Origin: Nitzschia sp. DOCU1
Taxonomy: Eukaryota; Bacillariophyta; Bacillariophyceae; Bacillariales; Bacillariaceae
NCBI GenBank assembly: GCA_951394045.1
Contig: OX595991.1
Coordinates: 434,001 to 498,000 of the forward strand
Direction: 5' to 3'
DNA length: 64,000 bases
Positions 13,143-23,904 of this stretch are shown here, piece by piece. A model generated the notes under the pieces. It worked only from the letters and a program-made list of their open reading frames with translations, was not told the DNA's origin and made no database searches. How positions within the stretch are numbered: position 1 is the first letter of the stretch; every line of letters starts with the position of its first letter. Both the position numbers and the translations under genes were made by a program.

Positions 13143-14906
13143 ATGCCTCCCTTTGTGGACAACGTGACAACATCGGCTATGCCAGAGCCTTCTGTTTCCT
13201 CGTCCGAGATGTTGGCGCGGAGTAAGAGTGCAGATGACTTGTTGCGGCTGAAAAGTATGGCAGCAACTTTATGTCTACCGGTAGAAGGAGAACGATCACA
13301 CTCTGCTCAACCTGACATTCGGACAGAGAGGAAAGACCGCCGGAGCAGTTCACCAGCGCCATCCTCTACGGAGTGGGTGGGTTCCTACTTTTTTGAATCG
13401 TTTGCTCGTTCCAACCCCGCAAAAGTCAGCAATGATTCCGAGGATGATCTCGTAGTCGTTCATCCGGCTGTGGATGAAGGCGATGATAGCACAGTCGGTG
13501 CATATTTTGCCGAGTCTGACTTTGTACCCTCAAACTGGACGAGTGCAGCAGAATATATCCCCCCAGTGGGCTTTGCGGTAGTTGCCGGAGGGCTCTGTAT
13601 GTTGAATCCTATTGTCTTTATCGGGGGGATTCTGACGGCATGTACGGCGCTGGGGGCTGTGCATGCTGCTCAAACTTCGTATAGTAGTTGTATCGATGGG
13701 GACTTGTGTCAAATATTTGATAGCAGCAGGGAGGAGACGAGCAAAGTAGCAAAAGATGAGGCAAGGGATGATACGAATCCAAGGGACGCGTTTCCCTTGA
13801 AACGAGATGTGTCGGAGGTTACATTCAATGTGGCGGGCATGGAAGATGCTGTATCCGAAGTGGATCTGTCGTCTCTGAATATTGGGATCTCGGGGGAGGC
13901 CCCTCTGCCGCAAGATCCATCGACTCTGGAAACGGCTGAACAGGCGCTGGAATGGGTTAACCTGTATTATCCTCCTCTCGCCTACAAGAATGTCGATAAT
14001 CTGGAATTCTCAGGTCTCAACGCCTTGGAGATATTTGACGTCTTTCTTGCTGACGATGCTCCGTTTACCTTTTCTGAGTTTCAAAAGAAGCGCCAGGATA
14101 AGAATATTCGGTACGGAAAGTGGGAAGACTTAACAGGGGTAACGCAACCCAGTCTAGTTCAAGCTGCAGCCACGATTTCGGCGCCAAGCGAGGGCAATGA
14201 GAGTCCGACCACGTATCATGATCATTTGAAGGAGCGTGTCTTGCATTTTCAAGCCAAAACAAATAGCGGTCTTTTTGGGCCGCCGTATGCTACTACCACG
14301 AAGGTGCAGCGATGTCTTGTTGCAAACAAGCGGCTGCTAGTGTTGGAGAGCAAGACGACATTGAAGGACATTCCATTCTGTGATCGGTTTTACGTACTGG
14401 AGCGGTGGTTGTTCACCTCTCGGAAACAGGAAGATCAATATGTCTCGTCTATGAGTGTGTCCAGTCAAGTCGTTTTTACCCAGGGCTGCCCATTTGAGCA
14501 GACGATTTTAACGAAATCTCAGGATACTGTGACAGAAGTTGCCCTCCAATGGAACGAAATGGCGATAAACGCTCTAGAAAAGACGGAACAGGCCCGTCAA
14601 GAGCGTTTGAATCAAGACCAGGAGAATGATGACGCCACTCAACCTACCGATGTTCCAAAGACGACGTCGCCATCGTATACTCGCCGGAATGACATGGACT
14701 CGAGCATTGAAGTGGAGCGATTGAGCCGGACAGTGTCCCGAATAATTGGACAGGAGAACGATGAGTCCATCTCGGTCACGACAGGGGAAGACGGACGACC
14801 GCCCGCCGGTCCCACAGCTGCAGTAAGACGGAAACCATCAGTGCGACGACAATTAAGTCGGTCCCTCTCCAGTATTATGAAACGACGAAAATCGAATCCT
14901 CTGTAG
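13143..14906 (+). CDS. VASt-domain (StART-like) protein with hydrophobic segment
   Basis: Single-exon gene of 587 residues. The frame is open slightly upstream, but the first ATG is at 13143. The N-terminal third is Ser/acid-rich and probably disordered. Residues about 138-177 form a long hydrophobic stretch, probably one or two membrane segments. Residues about 290-470 resemble a VASt domain: an opening with L-N-A-L-E-I-F-D-V-F and a D-x-x-F, a conserved W, then a T-L-K-D-I-P-F-x-D-R-F-Y-V segment and a beta-rich end. VASt domains bind sterols in the LAM/GRAMD1 proteins of ER contact sites; no GRAM domain is visible here. The tail is basic (K-R-R-K). It lies 667 bp after VPS13, also a lipid-transfer gene. 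The VASt call is by eye; sterol transport is inference. Confidence 0.6.
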   Translation: MPPFVDNVTTSAMPEPSVSSSEMLARSKSADDLLRLKSMAATLCLPVEGERSHSAQPDIRTERKDRRSSSPAPSSTEWVGSYFFESFARSNPAKVSNDSEDDLVVVHPAVDEGDDSTVGAYFAESDFVPSNWTSAAEYIPPVGFAVVAGGLCMLNPIVFIGGILTACTALGAVHAAQTSYSSCIDGDLCQIFDSSREETSKVAKDEARDDTNPRDAFPLKRDVSEVTFNVAGMEDAVSEVDLSSLNIGISGEAPLPQDPSTLETAEQALEWVNLYYPPLAYKNVDNLEFSGLNALEIFDVFLADDAPFTFSEFQKKRQDKNIRYGKWEDLTGVTQPSLVQAAATISAPSEGNESPTTYHDHLKERVLHFQAKTNSGLFGPPYATTTKVQRCLVANKRLLVLESKTTLKDIPFCDRFYVLERWLFTSRKQEDQYVSSMSVSSQVVFTQGCPFEQTILTKSQDTVTEVALQWNEMAINALEKTEQARQERLNQDQENDDATQPTDVPKTTSPSYTRRNDMDSSIEVERLSRTVSRIIGQENDESISVTTGEDGRPPAGPTAAVRRKPSVRRQLSRSLSSIMKRRKSNPL

Positions 14907-15309
14907 CGATGCGCCATTTGCCGGTATGCTCTCTGGCGGGATTATAATCGATCTCATGCTGTACTCTGTATAGAAAATATAGTTTCCTGCCAAATATTCT
15001 GAGATATTTTTTGTTTAGATACGCACCATAATTTTGTGGGGCCCGTCTGTATCAGTAGTGGTTAAAGGCCACAGCTGTGCAGATGCGTCAAGTTAGAGCA
15101 CAATTCAGTTCCTTACCGTCGTGCAAAGGAGGGTAAAATTGAACCCAGCCACTCGATTAAGTAAGACTGCAATTGCAAGAATGCATGATTGCAACCTATG
15201 CATGCTAAAGTCATACTCGCAAGAAAATCAGCTACAGAATTTTATATCGAGTTCTCTTTTCGGGCTCTACTAATGTTTACAGGCGGTTCATGATCTAGCG
15301 GCAAGTGGC
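14907..15309. other. Convergent intergenic spacer
   Basis: About 400 bp between the 3' ends of the VASt protein gene (+) and PGK (-). It is AT-rich and should contain both 3' UTRs and polyadenylation signals. No ORF or RNA gene is supported. Confidence 0.6.
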
Positions 15310-16716
15310 TTATTTGTCGTTCAAGGCGGCAACACCGGGAAGGATCTTTCCTTCCAGGAGTTCGAGGGAGGCACCTCCTCCAGTGGAGATGTGGCTCATG
15401 TCTCCGGCGCGTCCAGACAATTCAGTGGCGGCAACGGAGTCTCCTCCTCCGATGATGGTGATGGCACCCTTCTCCTTGGTCAAATCAGCCAAGATGTTGA
15501 CAATTCCGAAAGTTCCAGCGGCGAACTTCTCGAATTCGAACACACCCATGGGTCCGTTCATGATGATGGTCTTGCACTCAGAAAGAGCCGCCTTTTGCTC
15601 TTCAGTGGTCTTGGGACCGTTGTCAAGACCCATCCAGCCATCAGGGATCTCCTGAGCCGAAACGACCTTGGTGTTGGCGTCCTTGTCGAACTTGTCGGCA
15701 ATGACGATGTCGGAAGGAAGGAGGATCTTCTTTCCAAGCTTTGCGGCCTTGGCCATAACTTCCTTGGCAGTCTCAACGTAGTCGTCCTCAACAAGAGAGG
15801 TACCGACGTTGTATCCCTGGGCCTTCAAGAAGGTGAAAACCATACCTCCACCGATGATGATGAGGTCGCACTTGTCAAGAAGGGCCTCAAGGACGGTGAT
15901 CTTGGTGGAAACCTTGGACCCACCCACGATGGCGGCCCTGGGCTTCTTTCCGTTTTGGATGGCTCCATCAAGGTATTCGAGTTCCTTGGCAAGGAGGAAT
16001 CCAGAAACAGAGGGCTGGAGGAACTTGGTCACACCCTCGGTGGAGGCATGAGCACGGTGGGCGGTACCGAAGGCGTCGTTGACGTACAAGTCGAAGGGAG
16101 CGGCAAGCTTCTCAACGAATCCGGGCTCGTTCTTCTCCTCTTCCTTGTAGAATCGGGTGTTTTCGAGCATGATAACATCACCCTCCTTGGCGGAGTCGAC
16201 GATCTTCTTGACTTCGTCACCAATGCAGTCAGGGGCGAGGGTCACCTTTTGACCAAGGAGCTCTCCCATGCGCTCGGCGCAAGGAGCAAGGGAGAACTTG
16301 TCCTCGGGTCCACTCTTAGGGCGTCCCAAGTGAGAGCAGACAGCGACGATAGCACCCTTGCTCTTCAAGTATTCAATAGTGGGGATAGAGGATCGGATAC
16401 GGGTATCATCGGTGATCTTCTTTCCGTCAAGGGGAACGTTGACATCGCAACGGATCAAAACCTTCTTTCCCTTCAATTCAGCGTCGGTGAGGTCCTCGAT
16501 GGACTTCTTGGCCTCAAGTTCGAAAAGAGAGGGGACAGCGGTTCGGACTCCGAAAGTGTCTGCACAGCGAACAAGCAAGTCGTGTAAGGTCATTCCGTCA
16601 TTTTTCAAACCGTTGCTCACGACGACGATGCAAATCTTCTACTTACGGGCAGGAGCGAAAGCGCTGGTGGTAGCCGAAGTGGCGAGGAGGAAGAAAAGAG
16701 CCTTGGCGAACTTCAT
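15310..16716 (-). CDS. PGK: Phosphoglycerate kinase, plastid-targeted
   Basis: Catalyses 1,3-bisphosphoglycerate + ADP to/from 3-phosphoglycerate + ATP; in the plastid it serves the Calvin cycle. Exon 1 is 16716-16647 and exon 2 is 16559-15310, separated by an 87-nt GT-AG intron (16560-16646) with matching phase; 439 residues. Exon 1 encodes a signal peptide ending T-S-A-F-A-P, the diatom A-S-A-F-A-P-type plastid junction, with F as the expected first residue of the transit peptide. The kinase body is complete: R-C-D-V-N-V-P-L near residue 62, S-H-L-G-R-P-K near 99, then [26 protein letters not shown] and the G-G-G-D-S nucleotide loop near 400. Reading only the large ORF (to 16620) would miss the targeting signal. 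The codon bias (ctt/gtc/aag rich) fits high expression. Confidence 0.97.
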
Positions 16717-17442
16717 TTTGTTGTAAAGGTTTGTTTGGTCTTGATCCCTGACGAATTGTGAGTCTGATATGAAGACAACAAAAATAGATTGGCCAGGAGG
16801 ATACCGACGGAGATGAGAACACGTACTCGTGCGTTTGCCCTCTTTGACCACTGACGTTCGTACCCCCCGAGATCTTTCGTCGAAGAGACGGTGGTCGGTG
16901 GTCCTCATTTTGTCAACCCATTTGGTGCAGCACCCACCTGATGATGATTGGCTGAGGAAAGACTTCCCAATGTCGCCTCCATCTGGATCTGAACCGATCC
17001 TCTATTTAGAAAGAAGGTCATCATGTCGCTTGCGACAGTGCCACGCAACGTTTTGTCCCTGTGGCGGACAAATATTTTGGCGGGAAAGAACGCTGACGGG
17101 AGCGAGGATTTCAAAGGCTGATGTCAGACTTTTTCTTTGAACAAATGAAAGCTAACATTTTCATTAACCAAGCGTGGCGAAAACTTGCCACCGACACCCG
17201 TTCGCTCTGTCGAGCATGGCAAAAAGATCGAAAGGCCAACGACCAAGATCGTGCCTACGACGAAAAACGACGGCAAGTCGAGCTGACGACATCCTTTGAA
17301 TCTCTTGGACGATTTCGTTTGTAATGGAAACCTTACGGCATTGCTGCTTGAAAGATGATGAATCAATGGGCCAAGAAAATCTAAATCACTAGCTACTGTC
17401 ATTGCGCACGACGACGAATGTCAAATGATGCTAGTTGGTGTT
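16717..17442. other. Intergenic region upstream of PGK
   Basis: About 725 bp between the 3' end of the glycosyltransferase-like gene and the 5' end of PGK, both on the minus strand; it should contain the PGK promoter. A 14-nt E2F-like site lies at 17075-17088. A 67-codon plus-strand ORF (17121-17324) is lysine/arginine-rich with no recognised domain and is not called as a gene. Confidence 0.55.
17075..17088 (+). promoter_or_regulatory. E2F/DP-like site TTTTGGCGGGAAAG
   Basis: Matches the E2F consensus TTTSGCGGGAAA on the plus strand, about 360 bp upstream of the PGK start codon. The same 14-mer recurs at 36452-36465. E2F/DP sites mark S-phase genes in plants and animals; function here is inference. 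Confidence 0.4.
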
Positions 17443-19056
17443 TTAGCGAGGAAGAGACGAGTTTGAGATAAAATTCCATTCTGGATGTTCCACCGGTGCT
17501 CGATTTCGGTACTTCGGGTTGAATTTGTTTTGCCCGTACGTATGTGTCGGAACATCCTCGGTGGAAGTGGGCGTTTCTTTAAGAAATTCGACCACATGAT
17601 CATATTCTTTGGGAACGTCAATGTCGGGCAAATGAATCAAAGCTTTATGGTAGACCTGCTCAGAATCTCGCCTTTGGGCGGAAGGTAGCCAAAAGGTCCA
17701 AGACTTGGTTGGATTATCTCGAAATAACCATGTTGGTAGATCTTGAAAGCATGACATTGTGGTGGCATCTGCAGAAACTTCGCAAAAATGTGGTTCTTTT
17801 TCATGTTGCATCCGGTCCATCAGCAACGAAAGTGGCATGCTTTGCGTGAACGATGAGTGTCGAGCAGCAATCAAGATATTGCTCTGGCTCAACAAAATCA
17901 TATCAGAGGTCATTGCCCTCCAGCCCAACAGGCACTTTTCGCCCGCACCGTCCAATGCTGAAAATGTGACCCCCTGATTGTCAGCAACTCGAATTTGCGG
18001 CAATATGACCGTCGGAATACCAAATGCTGCAGTTGCATTCGTAAAAGTTGGCACAAGATACATCGTATCAGTTGCCAAGAATATCAGCGGCGGCTTGGAC
18101 TTTGATCCATTCGCTGCTCTGACTTTTTGGTATTCCTGCACGAAGTTCTGGACTAGATCCGCTAGATTCAGAACAAAACTTGTTTCATTGACAATTTGAC
18201 GGCCCGCATCTGTAAAATGCCTTTGTTCCCCGTTTCCTGCTCGCAAATGAATGCCGATTACAGTGTGATCGGCGAACCGATGCTGCTCCATAAATTGAGA
18301 GACGTCGTCTCGAAATGCATAGCGATCTCGGAGCTGACGGTAGAGTTGGACGTCGGTGGCTATCTTTGATAGGAATGGACCCTTAGGATCCTTATAGGTT
18401 TGTTCATCCAAAGGCAAAAAGTGGTCTTGAAACGTCTGGGCGGGTAAATATCCATAAACATCGTTCCGAACTAGGACATTCTTGCCGCTCTGTGGTCGTG
18501 TCGACGTAACGTAGTCCGTCATATTCCGAGGAAGAACCCATTCATCACTTCTAAACAGGTATGGAAAAATACTGGTTCCCTTTGTGTGATCTTTTCCACA
18601 AGTTTTCCATTGAAATTTGAAAGTTGTCATGCCCAATCGTTGAGCTAGATGCCACGCGGCTGTGGTGCGGATCAGTCGATGACCGAGACCAAATATCGTC
18701 CAATGGATCAGTTTGGTAGATGGACCCACATTCAAATTTTCTTTTTGATCATGATCACTGATATTGTTCGAGGAAGTATCGGAAATAGCAAGAGATGGTG
18801 GCAGATGACTGGTATGCATAGGCGGCTCAAATACGGCTGCTTCGGGGACAAGCTGGATGTTTCTCCATAGCACTGCAAAGGTAAACAGCCCCAAGATGAC
18901 CAACACCTGCTTTGTTGAAAGCATTTGTGTTTCTAGCGACGATGCCTCGGCGACATGGTCGTGGTTTCGAGGTATTTTGATGACAATAACTTCGTCATCC
19001 TCATTGTCAAAACTTGCCCCTCGAGAGCGCGGCCTGCTTGTCTGGTCTTTGGGCAT
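17443..19056 (-). CDS. Fucosyltransferase-like type II membrane protein
   Basis: Single-exon gene of 537 residues. A short charged N-terminus is followed by one membrane anchor (residues about 51-66), the topology of Golgi glycosyltransferases. Then come a G-L-G-H-R-L motif (123-128) followed by a basic/aromatic helix, an I-G-I-H-L-R-A-G-N motif (267-275), and near the C-terminus an A-A-R-H-S-S-F-T-Q-S block. The H-x-R-x-G-N and H-S-S-F-T-Q elements resemble GDP-fucose-binding positions of GT-B-fold fucosyltransferases (FUT8/NodZ and O-fucosyltransferase groups). Several N-x-S/T sequons are present. The donor, acceptor and exact GT family cannot be fixed from sequence alone. It is flanked by PGK downstream and a 1.3-kb gene-poor stretch upstream. 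Confidence 0.55.
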   Translation of the reverse strand: MPKDQTSRPRSRGASFDNEDDEVIVIKIPRNHDHVAEASSLETQMLSTKQVLVILGLFTFAVLWRNIQLVPEAAVFEPPMHTSHLPPSLAISDTSSNNISDHDQKENLNVGPSTKLIHWTIFGLGHRLIRTTAAWHLAQRLGMTTFKFQWKTCGKDHTKGTSIFPYLFRSDEWVLPRNMTDYVTSTRPQSGKNVLVRNDVYGYLPAQTFQDHFLPLDEQTYKDPKGPFLSKIATDVQLYRQLRDRYAFRDDVSQFMEQHRFADHTVIGIHLRAGNGEQRHFTDAGRQIVNETSFVLNLADLVQNFVQEYQKVRAANGSKSKPPLIFLATDTMYLVPTFTNATAAFGIPTVILPQIRVADNQGVTFSALDGAGEKCLLGWRAMTSDMILLSQSNILIAARHSSFTQSMPLSLLMDRMQHEKEPHFCEVSADATTMSCFQDLPTWLFRDNPTKSWTFWLPSAQRRDSEQVYHKALIHLPDIDVPKEYDHVVEFLKETPTSTEDVPTHTYGQNKFNPKYRNRAPVEHPEWNFISNSSLPR

Positions 19057-20412
19057 CTTTTAGTCATACCAGTCGATCACGCGTCTCCGCGCGCCTCACC
19101 CGCTTTGCCGGACGCTACGGCGAAACTCATCTCGAGAATGGCCTCCCCCCCCCCAAAAAAAGAAAGACAGCTTGCGCATCGATCATCTCACAAAAGCTGT
19201 ACCCAAACGACACGACTGTTTCGCCCATTTTACGATTCCATTCCATTCACCCAATTCCTTCTTTTGACCATGTTGTGACTTTTAATTGATCTCGTTGCCT
19301 TTCTGGTGAACAGAACGGCAAGAGCGCTTGGCTGCATTAAGAGCAACAAGAACGTGATGAATGGCGGCGGTTGCTCAGGAGGCTCGTGCTCCTTCGACGC
19401 TAGGCCTCCGCGTCCACTAAAAGCGGCGGCTCCTCAGAAGGTGTATCAAGATGACCCAGAAATGGCAGTTGCGGAGTAGCTAGGATGGTCATAGTGTTGC
19501 TGAGAGTTGACTGAGGAACCCACTACGTCCCATTTGACTGCATCGACCTCAAGGCTCTTTCGCACCCACCAGCGCAATCAGGGTCGAATTCAAGGTTTTG
19601 TTTCGTCATGACGGTACAGAATGAATCTATTGGAAACAATAGAGCACACTACCTGATCTGGGAGAAGCTAGTATGGCTTTCCCTGAAACAACTCTTAAAA
19701 TTCGAAACTAGAATGCGCGGGTGGCATTGGAACGCTTTCTGTCGAGCATAAACTTTAATAGAATAGGCATCATCGATGTTTAATCCAACTAGAATGATTG
19801 TAATAGCTCGATTCGGCCCAGTATGCCACGGTATGGAATATCCTGATAGGAGTGCATCTAAGCGGAAGACAAGACAGATTCCCTAAAGGATTCCAGGGCG
19901 GGAAACGAGAGAATTCAGTAACGAACAATAATCTGTTTTCCCGTCAACTCTCTAGAGATAGCTCACTTCTTTCATAGATTGGCCAACGCAGCGGTTGTCT
20001 TATTAGGTGATAGCGGAGAGGATTAGTGCAAGTTCTGGACCAAATGTAGTATGGCATGGGCGTCCAACCGTAGCATCAGTATGTTGATTCATACCTATCG
20101 TAATAGAAACGAATTGCCATAGTACGATGGGGAGGGACAGAAAGATAAACTCAACATAGGCCCAATTCGAGAAGTGCGATGGAGTGTCGCGAACGCCAAC
20201 AAATAGAGGGCAATAATGGTGGATTCCCGATCCGGCAACTTGACGGGGAAACATGAGTTCCCGTTCGATTTGCATACCGGTAGGATGCCAGCTAGGATAA
20301 ATAAAAGTCACTCAGAGATTCTCCCTGCTTGCTTTTTTTACTCGGGGATATTGCTGTTGTCGATATTTCGATTTTGACTGTCAAATGACCTATAAGGTGC
20401 GAAGTTGATGAG
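19057..20412. other. Gene-poor region
   Basis: About 1.35 kb between two divergent genes. A run of ten C followed by A-rich sequence lies at about 19145-19170. Short ORFs on both strands (for example 20003-20311, minus) show no recognised domain. No terminal repeats or RNA genes were recognised. It must contain both promoters. Confidence 0.5.
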
Positions 20413-23400
20413 ATGAGGTATCTACAGGAACCCTTGGCAGCTGGTTCATTAGAGGAAGGCAAGAAGAAGCGACTATTCCATAGGGATGATTCTCGCAAAT
20501 CGTTGGCGCATTCAAACCACAGCACCGATGGAATGTCTAAGAAAAGTGGAGCGCATTCGACAACTTCAAGCGACCTGAACAGCGTATCGTCTGCGGAAAG
20601 TTTCGGTGACGGCAGGAGCTCATCCTACAGGGAGATAAGTTTTGAATTCAGAGCTTCTATTCGAAGACCGAGTATGCGGAATGTCAGCTCCGACTCCATC
20701 CAGACTCTGACAGTCAACAAGCTCCGGTTTTCCTTACTCGGCATTTACGGACGCGATACCGAGAAGGCAATTCTCGAAGAAGTGATCCAAAGAACCAGAG
20801 ATCCTTTCGACACAAGAAGACGGGAGATGATTTTGATTGGTGGGCACTCGGGTGTCGGGAAATCGGCATTAGCAAAATCTATCAAAGGAAACGTCGCACG
20901 GCGAGGTGGGGTCCTTGCTGTTGGTAAATTTGATGCAAAGAACTTGGAAGAGCCATACTATGCTATATTGGCAGCGGCTTCAGATTTGTGCGAGCACATA
21001 GATGGGCTGCAGTTCCACCCAAGGGAAGGAAAGAACTTCGGGCGCATGATTCAAACTCTTCTGATTGGTCTCGGTGAAGATCTTCCCGGTTTGCTGGACA
21101 TTGTACCGGCTTTAGGAGTCCTCGTCGGGAGATCGCCTCGACTCAATGCCGAAGAAACGACTACACCAATTCTACAAGAAGCAAAGAATCGATTCAACTA
21201 CCTGTTGAGGAAATTGTTTAGGGTTATCGGGTCCATTGTTGATCCGATGGTTATCATGCTCGACGATCTCCAATGGGCGGATCTTGGGTCTATTGATTTA
21301 CTCGAAGTTCTCCTGTCGGATCCTGAGAATAAAAACCTCGTGGTGGTAGGATGTTATCGATCCAACGAGATAACACCAACGCATATGATGGGCAAGCTGG
21401 TTCGAGATCTGAAGCGACGAAGTCCTGAGACCTGCGTCAATGTGACGGAAATTGGAATCGGCAACCTGACCGAAGAAGATATCAAGGCCATGTTGATGGA
21501 TCTGCTGTCTACAGACGAATCAAAAGCGACTGGTTTGGCCAAGATTTGCCATCGTAAAACTCATGGGAATTCCTTTTTCTTGGTCCAATATCTGAATATG
21601 CTCCATAAGTTGTCACTCCTGGAGTACAGCTTTGGGTTGATGGCTTGGATATGGGATGAAGAGCGTATACAAAATGAGACAAGTGCAACGGAGAACGTAG
21701 TGGATTTGATGAAGCTCAAGATGATGTCCGACTTTCCCAAGGCCACTACGCAACTTCTTCAGGTGGCGGCTTGTCTAGGGTCGTCGTTTCGGAAGGACAC
21801 CTTGCAAAGTGTATGGGAATGCCTGACCAACAAGGAGGGATTTCCAATTCAAGACGATGGTTCATTTGAGAATTCGATTACGATGGTGGTCGAAGAAGGA
21901 ATTATTGAGTTCGAAAATGAATCGTCGTCCAGTCTGCAGTGGGTGCACGACAAGATTCTTGAGGCCGCATGCGCGTTGTCTACTCCAAAGAGTCTGCCGG
22001 ATCTGCAATTTATGGTGGGCGAGATATTCGTGAACGATCTGGACGACCTTACTTTGCGAGACAATATATTTGTGGCCGTGAACTTGTTGAATGCTGGAAT
22101 GCCATCATTACTAGAAGAAGAGAAACGCATCGATCTCGCTCAGCTCAACTTACGCGCAGCGAAGTTGTCGGTGAAATTGTCTGCATACGAATCTGCGTCA
22201 GGCTACGCGTCCAAGGGAATTGAGCTTCTACCAGCGAACTCGTGGAGAGGTCAATTTCCGTTGTCTCTGGAATTGCACTCACTCGCAGCCGAGGTTGAAG
22301 GCTGTCTAGGGCGTGTGGAGAAAATGCAATACCATTGTGATCTTGTACTGCAGCAAAATTGTCCGTTGATCGAGAAGCTTCGAGTGTACCATGTTCTCCT
22401 AGACAGTACAGCAGATAGAAACAACGTGCCGGAGGCTACTAGGCTTTGCCTTCGGGTCCTCAAGCAACTCGGTTGCACCTTCCCAAAGAGCAAGCTGATG
22501 GTTCACTTGATTACGGTCGTGGGTGTACTCAGCTTTAGAGCGCAAGCAGGAAAAAGGACACCTGAAGAGATCGCAGAGCTTGATTTGACGACGGACCGAC
22601 GAAGAATCGAGGTCATGAGGCTGCTATCCAAGCTTTCATTTTACAGCTACTTGTCTGGAAACATCCTGTTCGCAGTGACAATTTTACGAAGGCTCAAGTA
22701 CACTATCCGCCACGGGCTCTGTGATTCTTCCGCCGTGGACTTTGCTTCGATGGGTATGATTCTCACAGGGAAGCTGTTCGACTTTCAAGCTGGGTCGACG
22801 TACGCCAGGTATTCGCTCTTACTTCTCGAGAAACTCGAGTCCAAAAGAATCCATGCGAGGACGATATTTGTTTCATATGGCTTTATTTTACCATGGACCC
22901 AAGCTACTCAAGGAGTTCTGAAGCATTTGTTGAAGGCCTACGAAGTTGGCATGCAAGCGGGAGACACCGAACTCGCGATGTCTGCGATCATGACGTACAT
23001 CTACACTTCCTTCCAATCCGGAAAACCGCTGAATATCATCGAAGCCGATTGCTACGTGTACTTGCGTCAGATGGCAGACCTGAAACGAGAACTTGCTTCC
23101 AACCATACCAAGACGATATTGCAGACAATTTTGAACATAATGGGTAGATCCGAGGACCCCTGCGTCTTGACTGGGGATGCTATGGACGAAGCAACTAAAC
23201 TGGAAACAGCGACATCGTCAGGGGACAAGGTGACAGTATCCATGATTCAAGCCTTTCGGTCTCAGCTATATGCTTTGTTTGGACGATGGAAGGAAGGTTC
23301 AGAGTACGCAATTGAGGTTGGAGATAGTCTCGCAGAGCAGATTCCGTGTTGTACAATGGTTGCTGTCGATCCCTTCTTCAGAGGGCTGTCATTGTATGCC

Positions 23401-23904
23401 ATGGCTCGAAAGACCAAACAGGCCAAGTATCGCCGCCATGCTCGAAAGACTCACAAGACTATTCGAAGCTTTGTGAACAAAGGGAACCCGAATGTCCGAC
23501 ACTTGGAATCGTTGATGGATGCAGAATTGGCCGCTCTCGAGGGCAAAACGCATGCGGCTGCGAAGCACTACGAGATCTCTGTCGTCATGGCCAGTCGTGG
23601 AGGTTATATACACGATGCGGCCTTGGCCAACGAACGATTTGCAGAGTTTTTGTATGAGGATGTCGACGACCACGAAATGGCTGCTTTCCGAGTGCATCAG
23701 GCAATCCGGCTCTACTATGAGTGGGGCGCCGCGAAGAAGGCCGAAATGCTCGAAGACAAGTACGAAGAGCTACTCTTTGAGTTTCCTGATCCCAGAATAG
23801 ATGAATTCAAGAAGGAACGAACCGCTAGCAATGATTTCTTTGAAGACCTTGCCGGTTACGATCAGAAGTCGCTGCCTGGATCGATAAATGCTATCCTTGA
23901 ATAG
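20413..23904 (+). CDS. STAND/AAA_16-type ATPase with helical repeat C-terminus
   Basis: Single-exon gene of 1163 residues starting at the first ATG. After a Ser-rich N-terminus of about 100 residues comes a P-loop NTPase: Walker A G-G-H-S-G-V-G-K-S (143-151) and Walker B V-I-M-L-D-D-L-Q-W (280-288). The L-D-D-x-Q-W-A-D form is typical of the MalT/PknK-like ATPase module found in large bacterial and stramenopile signalling ATPases. Residues about 500-1150 are alpha-helical with TPR-like character. In related proteins this module sits between a kinase and a cyclase or histidine-kinase domain; none of these effectors is visible here. The ligand and output are unknown. Confidence 0.75.
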   Translation: MRYLQEPLAAGSLEEGKKKRLFHRDDSRKSLAHSNHSTDGMSKKSGAHSTTSSDLNSVSSAESFGDGRSSSYREISFEFRASIRRPSMRNVSSDSIQTLTVNKLRFSLLGIYGRDTEKAILEEVIQRTRDPFDTRRREMILIGGHSGVGKSALAKSIKGNVARRGGVLAVGKFDAKNLEEPYYAILAAASDLCEHIDGLQFHPREGKNFGRMIQTLLIGLGEDLPGLLDIVPALGVLVGRSPRLNAEETTTPILQEAKNRFNYLLRKLFRVIGSIVDPMVIMLDDLQWADLGSIDLLEVLLSDPENKNLVVVGCYRSNEITPTHMMGKLVRDLKRRSPETCVNVTEIGIGNLTEEDIKAMLMDLLSTDESKATGLAKICHRKTHGNSFFLVQYLNMLHKLSLLEYSFGLMAWIWDEERIQNETSATENVVDLMKLKMMSDFPKATTQLLQVAACLGSSFRKDTLQSVWECLTNKEGFPIQDDGSFENSITMVVEEGIIEFENESSSSLQWVHDKILEAACALSTPKSLPDLQFMVGEIFVNDLDDLTLRDNIFVAVNLLNAGMPSLLEEEKRIDLAQLNLRAAKLSVKLSAYESASGYASKGIELLPANSWRGQFPLSLELHSLAAEVEGCLGRVEKMQYHCDLVLQQNCPLIEKLRVYHVLLDSTADRNNVPEATRLCLRVLKQLGCTFPKSKLMVHLITVVGVLSFRAQAGKRTPEEIAELDLTTDRRRIEVMRLLSKLSFYSYLSGNILFAVTILRRLKYTIRHGLCDSSAVDFASMGMILTGKLFDFQAGSTYARYSLLLLEKLESKRIHARTIFVSYGFILPWTQATQGVLKHLLKAYEVGMQAGDTELAMSAIMTYIYTSFQSGKPLNIIEADCYVYLRQMADLKRELASNHTKTILQTILNIMGRSEDPCVLTGDAMDEATKLETATSSGDKVTVSMIQAFRSQLYALFGRWKEGSEYAIEVGDSLAEQIPCCTMVAVDPFFRGLSLYAMARKTKQAKYRRHARKTHKTIRSFVNKGNPNVRHLESLMDAELAALEGKTHAAAKHYEISVVMASRGGYIHDAALANERFAEFLYEDVDDHEMAAFRVHQAIRLYYEWGAAKKAEMLEDKYEELLFEFPDPRIDEFKKERTASNDFFEDLAGYDQKSLPGSINAILE

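Noticed and set aside
15391..16587. 398-codon plus-strand ORF opposite PGK
   Set aside because: It lies antisense to a strongly conserved, codon-biased gene; the composition bias of PGK keeps the opposite strand open.
16639..16908. 89-codon upstream-extended version of PGK exon 1
   Set aside because: Only the last 25 codons form the signal peptide; the upstream part is basic, unlike a leader, and the ATG at 16716 fits the family.
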